Source: Conchocele bisecta (Eukaryota; Mollusca; Bivalvia; Lucinida; Thyasiridae). From it: a stretch of DNA of 64,000 bases. Positions 23,360 through 37,400 of the stretch are shown here, piece by piece. The notes under the pieces are model-generated. The model was not told where the DNA came from. It was given only the letters and a program-made list of their open reading frames with translations, and searched no databases. Location of the stretch: the NCBI GenBank assembly GCA_029237695.1, contig CM055265.1, positions 84,314,447 to 84,378,446 on the forward strand, written 5' to 3'. Within the stretch, counting starts at the first letter, position 1; the number at the start of each line of letters is the position of its first letter. Position numbers and translations under genes: made by a program.

Positions 23360-26300
23360 GTACATTTATACATGTATTTCCACAAATATGCAGCTTATCT
23401 GGAGGTATATATAATATATGAGCACAACGAACGTATATATTGACGAGCATGTGATTTTGTACCTATAAAAGTATGTTTTTTCATGAAAAATATTTACAGA
23501 AACTGATATTTATGAAAGAATATTTTGGAAGTGATAGCGATCTGAACTTGATCATGTTTACAGAAAAAGACACTACGGTAGTCTGATTATATTCTATATC
23601 CTTACCTTCCTATAACAGCCACCTGTACAAACTTCTTCATCATGGTATAACTTTAATATATATTCCTTGACTGGTTGCTTCTATATTTGGACACTTGATA
23701 CATGTGATCATCTGGAACACACTTATGCCGCCATTAACATGACCTTGACCTTTTTTATCTTCACATGTTTGCGGAAACACATACTTTTTGCATCAAAGGG
23801 TTTGTACAAGTTTCTTCATCATCGTATAACGTTGTCGTTACTTGATGGATTGTTTCAATGTTTGCACACTTGATACATGTAAGCATTTGGAACAAACTCA
23901 TGCTGTCATTAACATGACCTTGATTTTTTTGCCTTCACACTTTTGCGGAAACACTTAGCCATTTCTTTGCGTCAAAAAGTTTGTACAAGTTTCTTCATCA
24001 TGATATAACTTGACAGATTGCTTCAATATTTGGACACTTGATACATGTGAGCATTTGGAACACACTCATTCCCCCTTGAACTTTTGTACCTTCACATTTC
24101 ATGTTCTAAGCATGCATTTTTGGTTTTTGTGATGCTTACTTTTATAGGACATACTCGTGATCGTGTCAGGGTGAAATGCCTCATCAGGTGCGACGCCGCT
24201 TCCATGGCGGAATTCTGGTGTGTAATCCCATACATCTATTGAGAGGTTACACTGTAGTATACTTTGTTTTCAGATGCAGATGGGCCGCCACTAAAACACA
24301 GGAAGCTAGATGTAGATTTTGACGTCAATTCTGGGTCTTCAGTTAAGGTTAGAAGTTATATTGTATGATGCTTAATAAACCACAAATTCACTATTCCAAT
24401 ATTTTGACCCGAGGCTGAGACATTAGGATAATGGATTTGTGGTTTCTTAACCCTTATTATGCTGAATTAAATTTTGTTGTCTGCTGGAAATGGTTTATTT
24501 TCAATATTTCTCGATAAAAACCTGTTTTGGCAGCACATGAGAATCGTCTCCACTGGAGACGATTCTCATGTGCTGTCAAAACAGGTTTTTTTGTTAAGAA
24601 TTAAGGGAAAAATGAAAAACAGCAGACCACAATTTTCGTCTCCGGCGTAGTGAGGGTTACAGCGACTGTGTCTCCGGTGGTACCTCCGAAAATGCATTTC
24701 ACAAAAAATCGCTGTCAGAGATATATCAATAACTATTCTATAAATAAAATCACATTGGTGATAAATATGCGCTAGTAGGTTAATGATAGCATTTGTACGT
24801 CAGCTTTCGATATTGTAAACATCAAGTCGAGGAAATTCCATTCAAAATTTTACTTGGTTGTATGCGTCACATATCAGATTATACCCACTAGTAGTGATAT
24901 AATACATGTATCTTTCACTGATTCCCATTGACTACAATTTTGCATACATATGTCAAAATGTCAAACCCGCTTACATTTCAAAAAGCTGTTATTTTCAGCA
25001 CTGTACAATGTAACACCTATGCAGACCTTTCCCCAGAAATAATTGAAGGCGCGGCGGGGGTATTTCACTGTGAACATCATATTTTGATGAGTCATAATTA
25101 TTACATTGGGCATATACACATATATCTCCTTTAATACATGTTTAAACCTTATAATACACTGTTATTGTGCTTACAAGGATCAAATGGAACTGAAACTAAA
25201 TGAAAAAAACTATCGAATTTGGAACTTTTTTATATTCTATCTGAAATTTATTGCGCTGGGATACCTTGTTTTTGTCGCGCCTGCTTTAGCAGAGGCGCGA
25301 CTATAGTCGGCGCTTTTTCCGTCGTCGTCGTCCGGTTTTTTTGTAAGGCAAATACATTAATATTTTTTTTTTTTCACAATATCTCTTTAACCCCTTGCCA
25401 GACTTTGATAATATTTCATATCAATGTTTGTCATGGGATGATGCTTCATTACGCACACCCTCACATCCAAATTCTGAAGGTCTAGGTCATTTATTTACTT
25501 GTAATGTTCACCAGTTTTGTAACAGAAATGCGTTAAAGTTATTGTTTTTTCACAATATCTCTTTAACCCCTTGCCAGACTTTGATAATATTTCGCATCAA
25601 TGTTTGTCTAGGGATTATGCTTCATTACGCACACCCCCACATCCAAATTCTGAAGGTTAAGGTCATTTATTTACTTGTAATGTTCACTGGTTTTGTAACA
25701 GAAATGCGTTAAAGTTATTCTTTTTTCACAATATCTCTAACCCCTTGCCAGACTTTGATAATAATTCACATCAATGTTTGTCTGGGGATGATGCTTCATT
25801 ACGCACGCCCCCACATCCAAATTCTCAAGGTCAAGGTCATTTATTTACTTGTAATGTTCACCGGTTTTGTAACAGAAATGCGTTAAAGTTATTGTTTTTT
25901 CACTATCTCTTTAACCCCTTGCCAGACTTTGATAATATTTCACATCAATGTTTGTCTAGGGATGATGCTTCATTACGCACAATGTTTGTCTAGGGATGAT
26001 GCTTCATTACGCACACCCCCACATCCAAATTCTGAAGGTCAAGGTCATTTATTTACTTGTAATGTTCACGGTTTTGTTTTAACAGGTAACAGAAATGTGT
26101 TAAAAGTTATTGTTTTTTCACAATATCTCTTTAACCCCTTGCCAGACTTTGATAATATTTCACATCAGTGTTTGTCTAGGGATGATGCTTCATTACGCAC
26201 ACCCCCACATCCAAATTCTGAAGGTCAAGGTCATTTATTTAGTTTTTAATGTTCACCGGTTTTGTAACAGGAATTTGTTAAAGTTATTGTTTTTTCACAA

Positions 26301-29300
26301 TATCTCTTGAACTGAACCCCTTGCCAGACTTTGATAATATTTCACATCAATGTTTGTCTAGGGATGATGCTTCATTAGCACACCCCCACATCCAACTTCT
26401 GAAGGTCAAGGTCATTTATTTACTTGTAATGTTCACCGGTTTTGTAACAGAAATGCGTGAAAAGTTATTGTTTTTCACAATATCTCTTTAACCCCTTGCA
26501 AGACTTTGATAATATTTGACATCAATGTTTGTCTATGGATGATGCTTCATTACGCACACCCCCACATCCAAATTCTCAAGGTCAAGGTCATTTATTTACT
26601 TGTAATGTTCACGGTCAAATGCCTCGGCAGGCGCGACACCGCTTCCGTGGCGGAATTCTTGTTTAATTAAGGCGCTGGGGCACCCCAGCGCTAATAGGCT
26701 GGGGAAAGAAAGACCTGTAGCCGATTTCATCAAAATTGCAAAGTATACTTATCTAGCAAAGTATACTTTGAGGGAGTAATCATTTATTTTTCCCGAAATG
26801 CATTATTTCATATAGAACTGACCACTGCATATATTTGATGATTAAAACTAAGCAGAATTATTATACTGAATTTATTACATTATCACAGCCAAATTGGCTG
26901 TGATAATGTAATAAATTCAGTATAATAAAAAATAATTAATTTATCATAAAATTGAAAATTTCTCCCTCAAAGTATACTTTGCTAGATAAGTATACTTCGC
27001 AATGTTGGTGAAATAGGCTACTGGTATATAATCACCATAAAGCTACCAAACGCTACCACATGATGTACATGTATGATGGGCAAATATAACAATCTACTAT
27101 CTGTGGTATGACAATATCTGCTTCTCCTACATTTGTTTTGTCTGTTTTCAGCAAATTATATTCAATGTGAACAAAGCCATATGCATGAGACTTGACGGCA
27201 TAGAGAGTTGTTTGGCGACACTGTCTAACACGCAGAAAGAGATTGAAGTTAAGCTTGACCTTCTACTCGGAACAGTGAAACCAAATGGATCAAGTCTTTC
27301 CTCGGGCCAGAACAAAAAAGGGTATGAATACAATTGAAGAGGTCAGTTGAAGAAGGGGGCTAGAAGGCCCCTTCTACCACTGACTCCTGCAATTAGTAAT
27401 TGGCGGTGTATAGTGTCATGATAAGAAAATAGATTTAAACTTTATTTTTATAACCCTAAAAATCTCGTTTTAGGCAAAAAATATACTATTTTTGGGCGTG
27501 TTTTTAAAAAAAATAATATGGGTGTTTGATTGATGAAGGACGTTACTGTATTATTTTTTTCTCAAGGGTCCATTTTCAGGTGATATTTTTTGTTTCGTCT
27601 AACCAAGTAATGGATCATAATACAGCTGCTTCCAAAAATATAACGCAATTTTACCGTGACCTACTTTTTCTGCTTCGTCATTTTAAATGTTAAGTTTTTG
27701 TGTGTAAGTCCATTTGCCACTCATTTTAACAGCTACAACCACCAAACTTCACTAGTGATGTATGCCAGAAACTGCAGTATGCCATCTGACCGTCATTTTA
27801 CCTTGACCTACTTTTTCCGTATCAGTGAGTCATTTTCAATGTTAAGTTTTCATGTTTAAAGGTACATGTCCACTCAATAGGCACAAACTGTTCTTTATAT
27901 CGGAGACATAATCTGAGACATTTTCTGGCTAAATAAACATTCATTCACCATTACCCCACGTATTGATTGGCATTATTATATATTTTGTATCAGACGTAAA
28001 TATCCACACTGATATCAGGGGCGATAACCGTGTTTCCTTAAAGTGTTCCCCCAACGGACGTTGCGATTTATTCTCTGTATTTATCTTTTGATGTGCAATG
28101 ATCGTACTTTATATAATCTGCCGAAAATATTATTTTCTCAGGTGACACATTTAACTAGTATAAATAATTAAAACATATCATACCTCATTTGCATATCAAA
28201 ATAGCCTGATACCACCGCGAGTCTCTATCAGTAAAATAAAGATTACTAAATGATTATATCTGTATAGCGGGCACTATAAAGAACATTTTGTGCCTACTGA
28301 GTGGGCATGTACGTTTAAGTCTGTTTGTCACTCACTGTAACAGCTACAACCACCAAACTTGGACAACATCATCTGCCCGTTGTGCACACCAGAAACTTCA
28401 GTATGGTTATATGACCTCTTGACCTTAACCTACAATTTCAATCTGCATCAATTACCGTAGTTAGGAATGTCCAGATTATCTCTGTACTCTGTGGCTGTGA
28501 CTGGAGAAAGGGGTCTTACAGGCTATGCGACTAGTGTGGCCCCAGATCAGCCTGCTCATCTGCGCAGTGTGATCAGGGTTTACGCTATTCAGTCAATGCA
28601 ACATCCATCATGCCTCTAGTAAACAGTATAGATCATTATCAAGCTACAGGAGTATGGTAACGAATTAAGCTCTAGACTGGATACAATACCATAAGCCATA
28701 TTTATCCGGTCACGGCCACATATATGACCTTGCTGTTGTTCGGATGTACATAAAACTTAATGAACGAATCAATCAATCAATCTGTAGCCTATTTCACCAA
28801 CATTGCAAAGTATACTTATCTAGCAAAGTATACATTGAGGGAGAAATGTTCAATTTAAGGATAAATTTATTCATTTTTAGCCAGGTTTTTGTCCCGCCTG
28901 CTTTAGCAGAAGCGGTACATAGGTATAGCTTTTCCGTCGTCGTCGTCGGCGGCGGCGTCAACATTTCACGTTAAGTTTTTGCGTTTAGGTCAGTTTCCAG
29001 AAAACTATAACACCTACGACCTCCATACTTGGTATACATCAACACTGTGGTGTAACCATCTCACACAGAGGGAGCCCATGTGACCTTGACCTAGTTTTCA
29101 TGGTTGATTGACCTACTTTTCACATGCATTCAATGTTAAGTTTTTGCGTTTAGCTCTGTTTCTAAAACTTAACGCTCAGGTTAATTCATTGTAACTTCTG
29201 TTTCCCTCAATGGAATGCTTTAATATTCCATACATGCATTTGTAACAACATCCCGCATCATTCTCCAGAAAGCCCATGGTGCCCGCTAATCCCAAAGGTC

Positions 29301-31462
29301 AAGGTCGCTGACTTAGAAATTTCTGTGTTTGCAAAAGTTAATGCTCAGTTTATGCTTTAATATTCCAGACATACATTTGTAACAACATCCCGCATCATTC
29401 TACAGAAAGCCCATGTTGCCCGCTAACCCCAAAGGTCAAGGTCACTGACTTACAAATTTCTGTGTTTGGAAAAGTTAACGCTCAGTTTAGTTTATGCTTT
29501 AATATTCCATACATGCTTTTGTAACAACATCCCGCATCATTCTCAATGAAAGCTCCCATTGTGCCCGCAAACCCCAAAGGTCAAGGTCGCTGACTTAGAA
29601 ATTTCCGTGTTTGGAAAAGTTAACGCTCAGTTTATGTTTTAATATGCCATATATGCATTTGTAACAACATCCCGCATCATTCTACAGAAAGCCCATGGTG
29701 CCCGCTAACCTCAAAGGTCAAGATCACTGAATTAGAAATTTCCATGTTTGGAAAAGTCAACGCTCAGTTTATGCTTTAATATTCCATATATGCATTTGTA
29801 ACAACATCCCGCATCATTCTACAGAAAGCCCATGGTGCCCGCTAACCCCAAAGGTCAAGGTCACTGACTTACAAATTAACGCTCGGTTTATGCTTTAATA
29901 TTCCATACATGCCTTTGTAACAACATCCCGCATCATTCTACAGAAAGCCCATGTTGATCACTAACCCCAAGGTTATTACAAGCTCCATATATACTATCAA
30001 ACTGCGCGAGGCGGGACATTTTGCTCCGCGGAGCTCTTGTTTAAAAAAAAAAAATCCAGGCTATTGGATTGGCGAAAGCCGGGCGGCGGGCGGCGTCCAC
30101 AATCAATGTTAAGTTTTCATTTCTTTGTTACTGTACCACCTAGGACCACCAAACTTTCACAGCTTCATAATCAAGGGGTGCCCATCACATCACTATCCAA
30201 CATGTTACCTTTTTAGCCAGGTTTTTTGGAAAAAAAATCCAGGCTATTGGATTGGCGAAAGCCGGGCGGCGGGCGGGCGGCGTCCACAATCAATGTTAAG
30301 TTTTTGTGTTTGAGTCCATTTCTTTGTTACTGTACCACCTAGGTGACATTTCCAACATATATTTTATCTCGTGGCCACGACTTAGTAACTCGTGGCCACG
30401 ACTTAGTAACTCGTGGCCATGACTTAGTAACTCGTGGCCACGACTTAGCTATGTCGTGGCCACGACATAGTATGTCGTGGCCACGACTTTGTAACTCGTG
30501 GCCACGACTTAGTAAGTCGTGGCCACGACTTAGCTATCTCGTGGCCACGACATAGTATGTCGTGGCCACGACTTAGTAACTCGTGGTCACGACTTAGCTT
30601 AGCCAATCAAAACGGCTGCTCTAACGACGAATCAATCATAGAATTGTTCCCCATTTTCTTTTGTACGTCATTTGTATTTTCTGCGCGCAATTTCCAACAA
30701 CGTTTTCCAATTTCGACTTGTGACTCGTGAAGTGACACCAGGTAAATATGTATAGGATCATTGTATGTTAAGTATACATATACTCTAAGTCTCATGAATT
30801 CAACGTACTATATTTAAACCGTGTTCATGCTTAATCCAAATTGTTAAAGTAACGAAGAATGGTTATGTAGACGCAAAAGTTACTCCCCTTAATTACAATT
30901 ACACGCTGCAGCGTCACAAATTTTAATAGTTATGAAAGTATACGTAAATTTTACGTTTTTGCAGCCATGCAGACTATAGAAGATTTTCTGAAGATTCGTG
31001 GTGTGTCCCAGCCATTAATAGACAAATTGGCGGATGAAAAGGTCAATCTAAGTTTATTTAAAATCTGTCCAATTACAGAATAACGGCTACAGACTAATAA
31101 CAATTAATATAATATTTTTATCCCGATTTTGAAGACTCGCACACATATACAATACACAATACATTAGCAGTGTGTATATTAGCACTACAATAGAGTAATA
31201 CACCCTAAGAGGCCATTGAGCAATGACAAACATAACAGCATGCTTTCAGCCAAATCCCATGATTGTGAATACTGAATATAATTGTCATGTACTATTATTT
31301 ATTAAATATCGTTTAAAGTAAACATAAAAGCAACATTACGTTCATACTTGTACATAACCAGTGGTGGTTACATGTACAGAGTCTTCAACATGGCAAAATG
31401 CACTCCACAACCAGTGGTGTACGCCCCCCGCCCCCAAAAAAAAAATTTTTTTTTTTTTTTTT

Positions 31463-31498
<36 letters not shown>

Positions 31499-34400
31499 AA
31501 TAGGAAAACAACACAGCATACTACAAAAGCTCCACAAAATAGCTCCAAGATAGTAACAAGTGTCCCAATAGAAATATAAAGGAACAATAATATATCTTAT
31601 TCTAGTATTACTATCCTTCTTCTCTTTCTTCTATTTCTTATTAGGACATTCTTAAAATAGAAAACATTCAAATGTATGCATATATACATAAACACGTGAT
31701 GTAATTATGTTCGTATACTTTAATGTATGTTACATGTATCTTAGACTGTTTGTTTATATATGACTATGATTGGAAATAAAAACTACAACACTGGAACAAT
31801 AATACACGTCACGACAGCAAGGCTTGCGCCTGGGAACGGCCAGTGAAGATATATCCATTGGGGGTTAAACCTGGTTAGCGCGGCGCCTCAAACCTCCCAC
31901 TTACCCGGTCATCTTGTCTATATGGGACATAAACATGAAAAGGGAACAGAATGACAAGCAATATGACGAATAATAGTATTCTATCTAAGTCTAGAGAACT
32001 TTCGCAATATTTACAAAGTACTTCAGCGGCGAATGTGCGTGCGTGTGTGCGTGTGTGCGTGTCTATGCAGACATGTAGTGTAAACCACTAAACAGTTTAT
32101 CTATAGTTTAAGGAACAAGAAAGTATAAATGGACACTAATTGGTATGTTATGGTGCTGAAATAAACCACCAACAATAACTTTTCATGTAAAGCAAATATA
32201 ACCTCACACAGAATTCCAAAAGAAATATTGAATTTCAACAATAGATTACGGTAACGTAGGCAAGAACATCAGACACGTAGAAATACAAAATGACAAAGTT
32301 GTTAATATCGTGTATGTCCACCGTGGGCTGCAATACATGATGTGCACCCCACGTCGCATGGATTGTACGACGGACAACTGTTGATGAAGATTGTTCCGTT
32401 CTGCAACCAGAGCGTCACGCAGCTGACGTGCATTTGCTGGTATGGGGTCTCTGCGATGAACTGCTCGTCCTAATTCACTCCAATTGTTTTCAATTTGGTT
32501 AATATCAGGTGAATTGTGGCAGGCCAGTCCAGAACATTCATGTTATTCTGCTGGAGAAAGTTTCTTGTGAGCATGGCAGTATGTGGAGTAACATTGTCTT
32601 GCTGAATCAATCATGTGTGACGTTGACGTCGCATGAACGACAAGGCAACATGCCTTAGCACTTGGTCGATATATCGCTGGGCATTAATGTTGCCATACAG
32701 CACAACAAGGTCCGTGCGACAAAATTCTGTGATTTCACCCTAAACATGGACAAACGTTGCGCCCCACTGACGACGCGTAGTACGAAGGCGGCGCCGACGC
32801 CATTCCCGACGAAAATGCTTGTTGGCCATCGGCATACTTGTTTCAACATATGGTTGCCTTGCCAGAACGCCTCTATGTAGTAGAACGCCTCTATGTAGTA
32901 GAACGCCTCGATGTCGTAAACTCTTCCGGATAGTCTCTGGGTGCGCGGCCCTTCGGAAACAATATACATTATTTAACATTCGTTATATTTAAATAATTTT
33001 ACTGTGTATTTGATGTTTGGCAGAGTCTATGAACTTTGGTTATGCTGTCGACAGTCATGTGCTATTGAATTTGGCGCATAACATATACATTCCGCTGAAA
33101 ATAACGCAACACGTCATTTTGTAAGAAATCATAAAAACTTCTCAAAAAGTACTGATATGAAATTGGCGAAACTTACCCATGCGATTCGATTCTATATAGA
33201 CAGTATTCTATATAGACAGTATTCTATATAGACGACAGTATTCTATATAGACAGTATTCTATATAGACAGTATTCGTACTGAACACAACTTTGCCCATAA
33301 CAATACAAAACCGTGAAATTTGACGAACGGCCACCTGTAACGTGTGTCTAAAAATACGTATACGTACCGAACGACTCCTAATATTGATATATGTACTATA
33401 CAGTGTGAACGGTAATGAAATATTAGTAAATATTATGTACAAAATACATTTTCCATGTGTAATAGTTACATAAATTGGTACACGTGTAATTTCTGAAAAC
33501 ATGTTTTTTACGGACCATGAAACGTACCTGTAGGGTCGTATAAACGGAGAATGGTGGCAACTTCTTGCGTCCGTACTCTCAAACCATTCGCCAGGCATCG
33601 CTGTCGCATGATCCTATACCCATGCATGCGTCCAGAAGTCCGATCGCGTTGGTAACAAAATCCACGACGGACCGAGCATCACTGTAATACTCTTCGTCTC
33701 AACATTAAAGATCTCAATATTCGGTGTAAATGACGTAAACTTATTGAGATTCTGTGATTTTCTCTTAAAGCAATAGTGATATCTTCATACGTAAGTCTTC
33801 ATGGAAATCCTTGACATAAGTTCGTCTCTGTCATCGGCCATTACAACCCAAAACTGCCAATTATATAAGATCTATTCTGATTTGCTAATTACACAAGGGG
33901 ACAACTTTACGAATATTTCCTTGCCATCGATAGAGCGACACTTTTGATTGGCTAATACTAAGTCGTGGCCACGACTTACTAAGTCGTGGCCACGAGTTAC
34001 TAAGTTGTGGCCACGACATAGCTAAGTCGTGGCCACGACATACTAAGTAGTGGCCACGAGTTACTAAGTCGTGGCCACGACATAGCTAAGTCGTGGCCAC
34101 GACATACTAAGTCGTGGCCACGAGTTACTAAGTCGTGGCCACGAGTTACTAAGTCGTGGCCACGACATACTAAGTCGTGGCCACGAGTTACTAAGTCGTG
34201 GCCACGAGATAAAATATATGTTGGAAATGTCACCTCTATGCCACCGTACATTTTCAATGTTAAGTTTTCGCGTTTACAATGTTAAGTTTTCGTGTTTAAG
34301 TCCATTTCTTTGGTACTGTACCACCTAGGACCACCAAACTTTCACAGCTTCATAATCAAGAGGTGCCCACCACATATCACTATCCAACATGTTACTTTTT

Positions 34401-37400
34401 TTTTTAACTTCACCCATTTTTTCCGCGCAGTCGTACCTTAGCCATTTTTCAATGTTAAGTTTTTTTTCGCTGTTTACAATGTTAAGTTTTCGTGTTTAAG
34501 TCCATTTCTTTGGTACTGTACCACCTAGGACCACCAAACTTTCACAGCTTCATCAACCAAGGGGTGCCTACCACATACAACTCTCCAACATGTGACCATT
34601 TTTTGTTTTTTTACCTTCACCTATTATTTCTACGTAATTGACTTAGCCATTTTCAACGTTAACTTTTTAACGGTTACGTCTGGTTAAAGTTTTTTGGTTA
34701 AAACTTTTTCGTTATACTATATCTCTGCAACTGCTTCGCCCATTACCTTGAAACTTCACATGGGTGTTTATCATCATCCATATTTTTATTCTAACCCCAA
34801 CCGTGCGGCCCCTGTGCCCAATGTCAAGGTCAAATTACTTTGAATTTTTTTGTTAATGTTTTTTTCGTGTACTATAACTCTGCAACTGCTTCACCTAATA
34901 CCTTGATACTTCACATGGGTGTTTATCATCATTGTCACACCTGCTTGCGGAAAGCGCGATCCTGTGCCCAATGTCAAGGTCAAATTACTTTGAATTTTTT
35001 TGTTAAAGTTTTTTCGTGTACTATATCTCTGCAACTGCTTCACCCAATACCTTGATACTTCACATGGGTGTTTATCATCATTGTCGCACCTGCTTGCGGA
35101 AAGCGTGATCCTGTGCCCAATGTCAAGGTCAAATTACTTTGAATTTTTTTGTTAAAATGTTTTCGTGTACTATATCTCTGCAACTGCTTCACCCAATACC
35201 TTGATACTTCACATGGGTGTTTATCATCATTGTCGCACCTGCTTGCGGAAAGCGCGATCCTGTGCCCAATGTCAAGGTCAAATTATCTTTGAATTTTTTT
35301 GTTAAAGTTTTTTTGTCGTACTATATCTCTGCAACTGCTTCACCCAATACCTTGATACTTCACATGGGTGTTTATCATCATTGTCGCACCTGCTTGCGGA
35401 AAGCGCGATCCTGTGCCCAATGTCAAGGTCAAATTACTTTGAATTTTTTTGTTAAAGTTTTTTCGTGTACTATATCTCTGCGACTGCTTCACCCAATACC
35501 TTGATACTTCACATGGGTGTTTATCATCATTGTCGCACCTGCTTGCGGAAAGCACGATCCTGTGCCCAATGTCAAGGTCAAATTACTTTGAATTATTTTG
35601 TTAAAGTTTTTTCGTGTACTATATCTCTGCAACTGCTTCACCCAATACCTTGATACTTCACAGGGTGTTTATCATCATTGTCGCACCTGCTTGCGGAAAG
35701 CGCGATCCTGTGCCCAATGTCAAGGTCAAATTACTTTGAATTTTTTTGTTAAAGTTTTTTTCATGTACTATATCTCTGCAACTGCTTCACCCAATACCTT
35801 GATACTTCACATGGGTGTTTATCATCATTGTCGCACCTGCTTACGGAAAGCGCGATCCTGTGCCCAATGTCAAGGTCAAATTACTTTGAATTTTTTTGTT
35901 AAAGTTTTTTTATTTTTTTCGTGTACTATATCTCGCAACTGCTGCACCCATTACCTTGATACTTCACATGGGTGTTTATCATCATTGTCGCACCTGCTTG
36001 CGGAAAGCGCGATCCTGTGCCCTATGTCAAGTTCAAATTACTTTGAATTTTTTTGTTAAAGTTTTTTCGTGTACTATATCTCTGCAACTGCTTCACCCAA
36101 TACCTTGATACTTCACATGGGTGTTTATCATCATTGTCACACCTGCTTGCGGAAAGCGCGATATCGTCGGCATTTTGGCATACGTCCGTCCGTGTGTCCG
36201 GTTAAAGTTTTTTGGTTAAAGTTTTTCCATCTACTATATCTATTTTTTTAGTGTCCATGCCTCGCCCCAAGGCGCGACATGCAGGCCACGGCCATCTAGT
36301 CTACAAAAAGTGGGTATAATTATGTTATCCAAGTGTCTATGCTTGGAAAAAACCTGGCCTTCGTGGCTTTGCCTCGTTTCTTGTTTTTAACTTGACCCAT
36401 TTTTTCCGCGCAGTCAACTTGGCCATTTTCAATGTTAACTTTTCGCGTTTACAATGTTAAGTTTTCGTGTTGGAGTCCATTTCTTTGTTACTGTACCACC
36501 TAAGACCACCAAACTTTCACAGCTTCATAATCAAGGGGTGCCCATCACATATCACTGTCCAACATGTTACCTTTTTTTGAACTTGACCCATTTTTTCCGT
36601 GCAGTCGACTTAGCCATTTTCAATGTTAACTTTTCGCGTTTACAATGTTAAGTTTTCGTGTTTAAGTCCATTTCTACTTTATTCATTCCATATTACATTA
36701 TGCCATATAGATCTACTGGTCTTAAAACCGCAGCAAAAGAGAGATAACTAGTGCCTTACAACCTACTCCCGGGAGTTACTTCCCTTAGGCCACCGCCAGG
36801 TGGCACCCCTAGCTACCTAGTTGGACATGCGCAGACTGTCCGATAGCCATCTTGATTTGCTGCGTGTCAAAGCCGGACGTATTCTTCGAAGCTCCGACGA
36901 ATGCTTCAACTTTCGGACCGTATCTGCGAAACATTACAGTTCATACTACTTATACGACGATATATATATTGTTGTTTGGTGTCCTAACTGTTACTAATGT
37001 GAAAATATTGGGTGATACACTAAGCGCCATTTTGTCAGGGCTTGCACGTGCCCTAATTATCGGCCTTTTTTTTCCCGTCTATGTTGACAAACTATTAGTG
37101 TATTTTTTCATGTGCCTTATATTTTTTTATGTCGACTTCCACATTGTTATATTGCATATAATGCGGTTGTCTCCCCTAATTTAGAATCTCACTGCAGCCT
37201 GCTAGGCACTTAGGTGGGTGGTATATCATTGTCACTTGTACATGACGTGTATTATAGTTTGACCACCGTCTCACTATAGCTTATCTTTCTAGATTGTCAC
37301 GAGTATGTCATGTCTACGTCGTCTGGGCAGACGACTGGCGCGTGCGGTCACCGTAAGGGATGGTACGACACCCACAAACTTTGTCTCCGCTGCTCGAAGT

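Larger units (their letters stand above)
30342..34234. mobile_element. 3.9-kb foldback transposon with palindrome-array ends
   Basis: Both ends begin GGTGACATTTCCAACATATA (right end inverted) and continue into arrays of the palindrome TCGTGGCCACGA spaced 21 bp: 11 copies at 30,370-30,597 and 12 at 33,962-34,209, in inverted order. The interior starts TTAGCCAATC at each array edge. At 30,966-31,082 a 38-codon frame begins MQTIEDFLKIRGVSQPLIDK and could be a first exon of a lost transposase gene; I do not recognise it. No clear target duplication. A Tc1-like relic lies inside. Confidence 0.75.
30215..36385 (+). mobile_element. Helentron-like element E (split by a foldback transposon)
   Basis: The head AGCCAGGTTTTTTGG pairs with AAAAAAAATCCAGGCT as a hairpin, then GCGGGCGGGCGGCGTCC. 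The tail 36,347-36,360 AAAAAACCTGGCCT inverts the head and is followed by CGTGGCTTTGCCTCG and TTTCTTGTT at 36,378-36,386. Between them lie units of about 200 bp (TAAGTCCATTTCTTTGGTAC, then ACCACCTAGGACCACC) and the 150-bp array at 34.7-36.2 kb. The 3.9-kb foldback element 30,342-34,234 is nested inside; without it the element is about 2.3 kb. Confidence 0.7.

Noticed and set aside
25219..26310. Several overlapping ORFs with repeated protein segments
   Set aside because: They run through the 175-bp array of element C; periodicity and frame changes follow the DNA repeat.
34840..36251. Repeated Cys-containing frames (CRTCLRKARSC)
   Set aside because: The 150-bp array unit is near a multiple of three; the apparent protein repeat is a by-product.
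36852..37184. Hydrophobic 110-codon frame between the DIRS left end and gag
   Set aside because: Starts with TTG in the terminal repeat, AT-rich composition, no known DIRS protein at this place.
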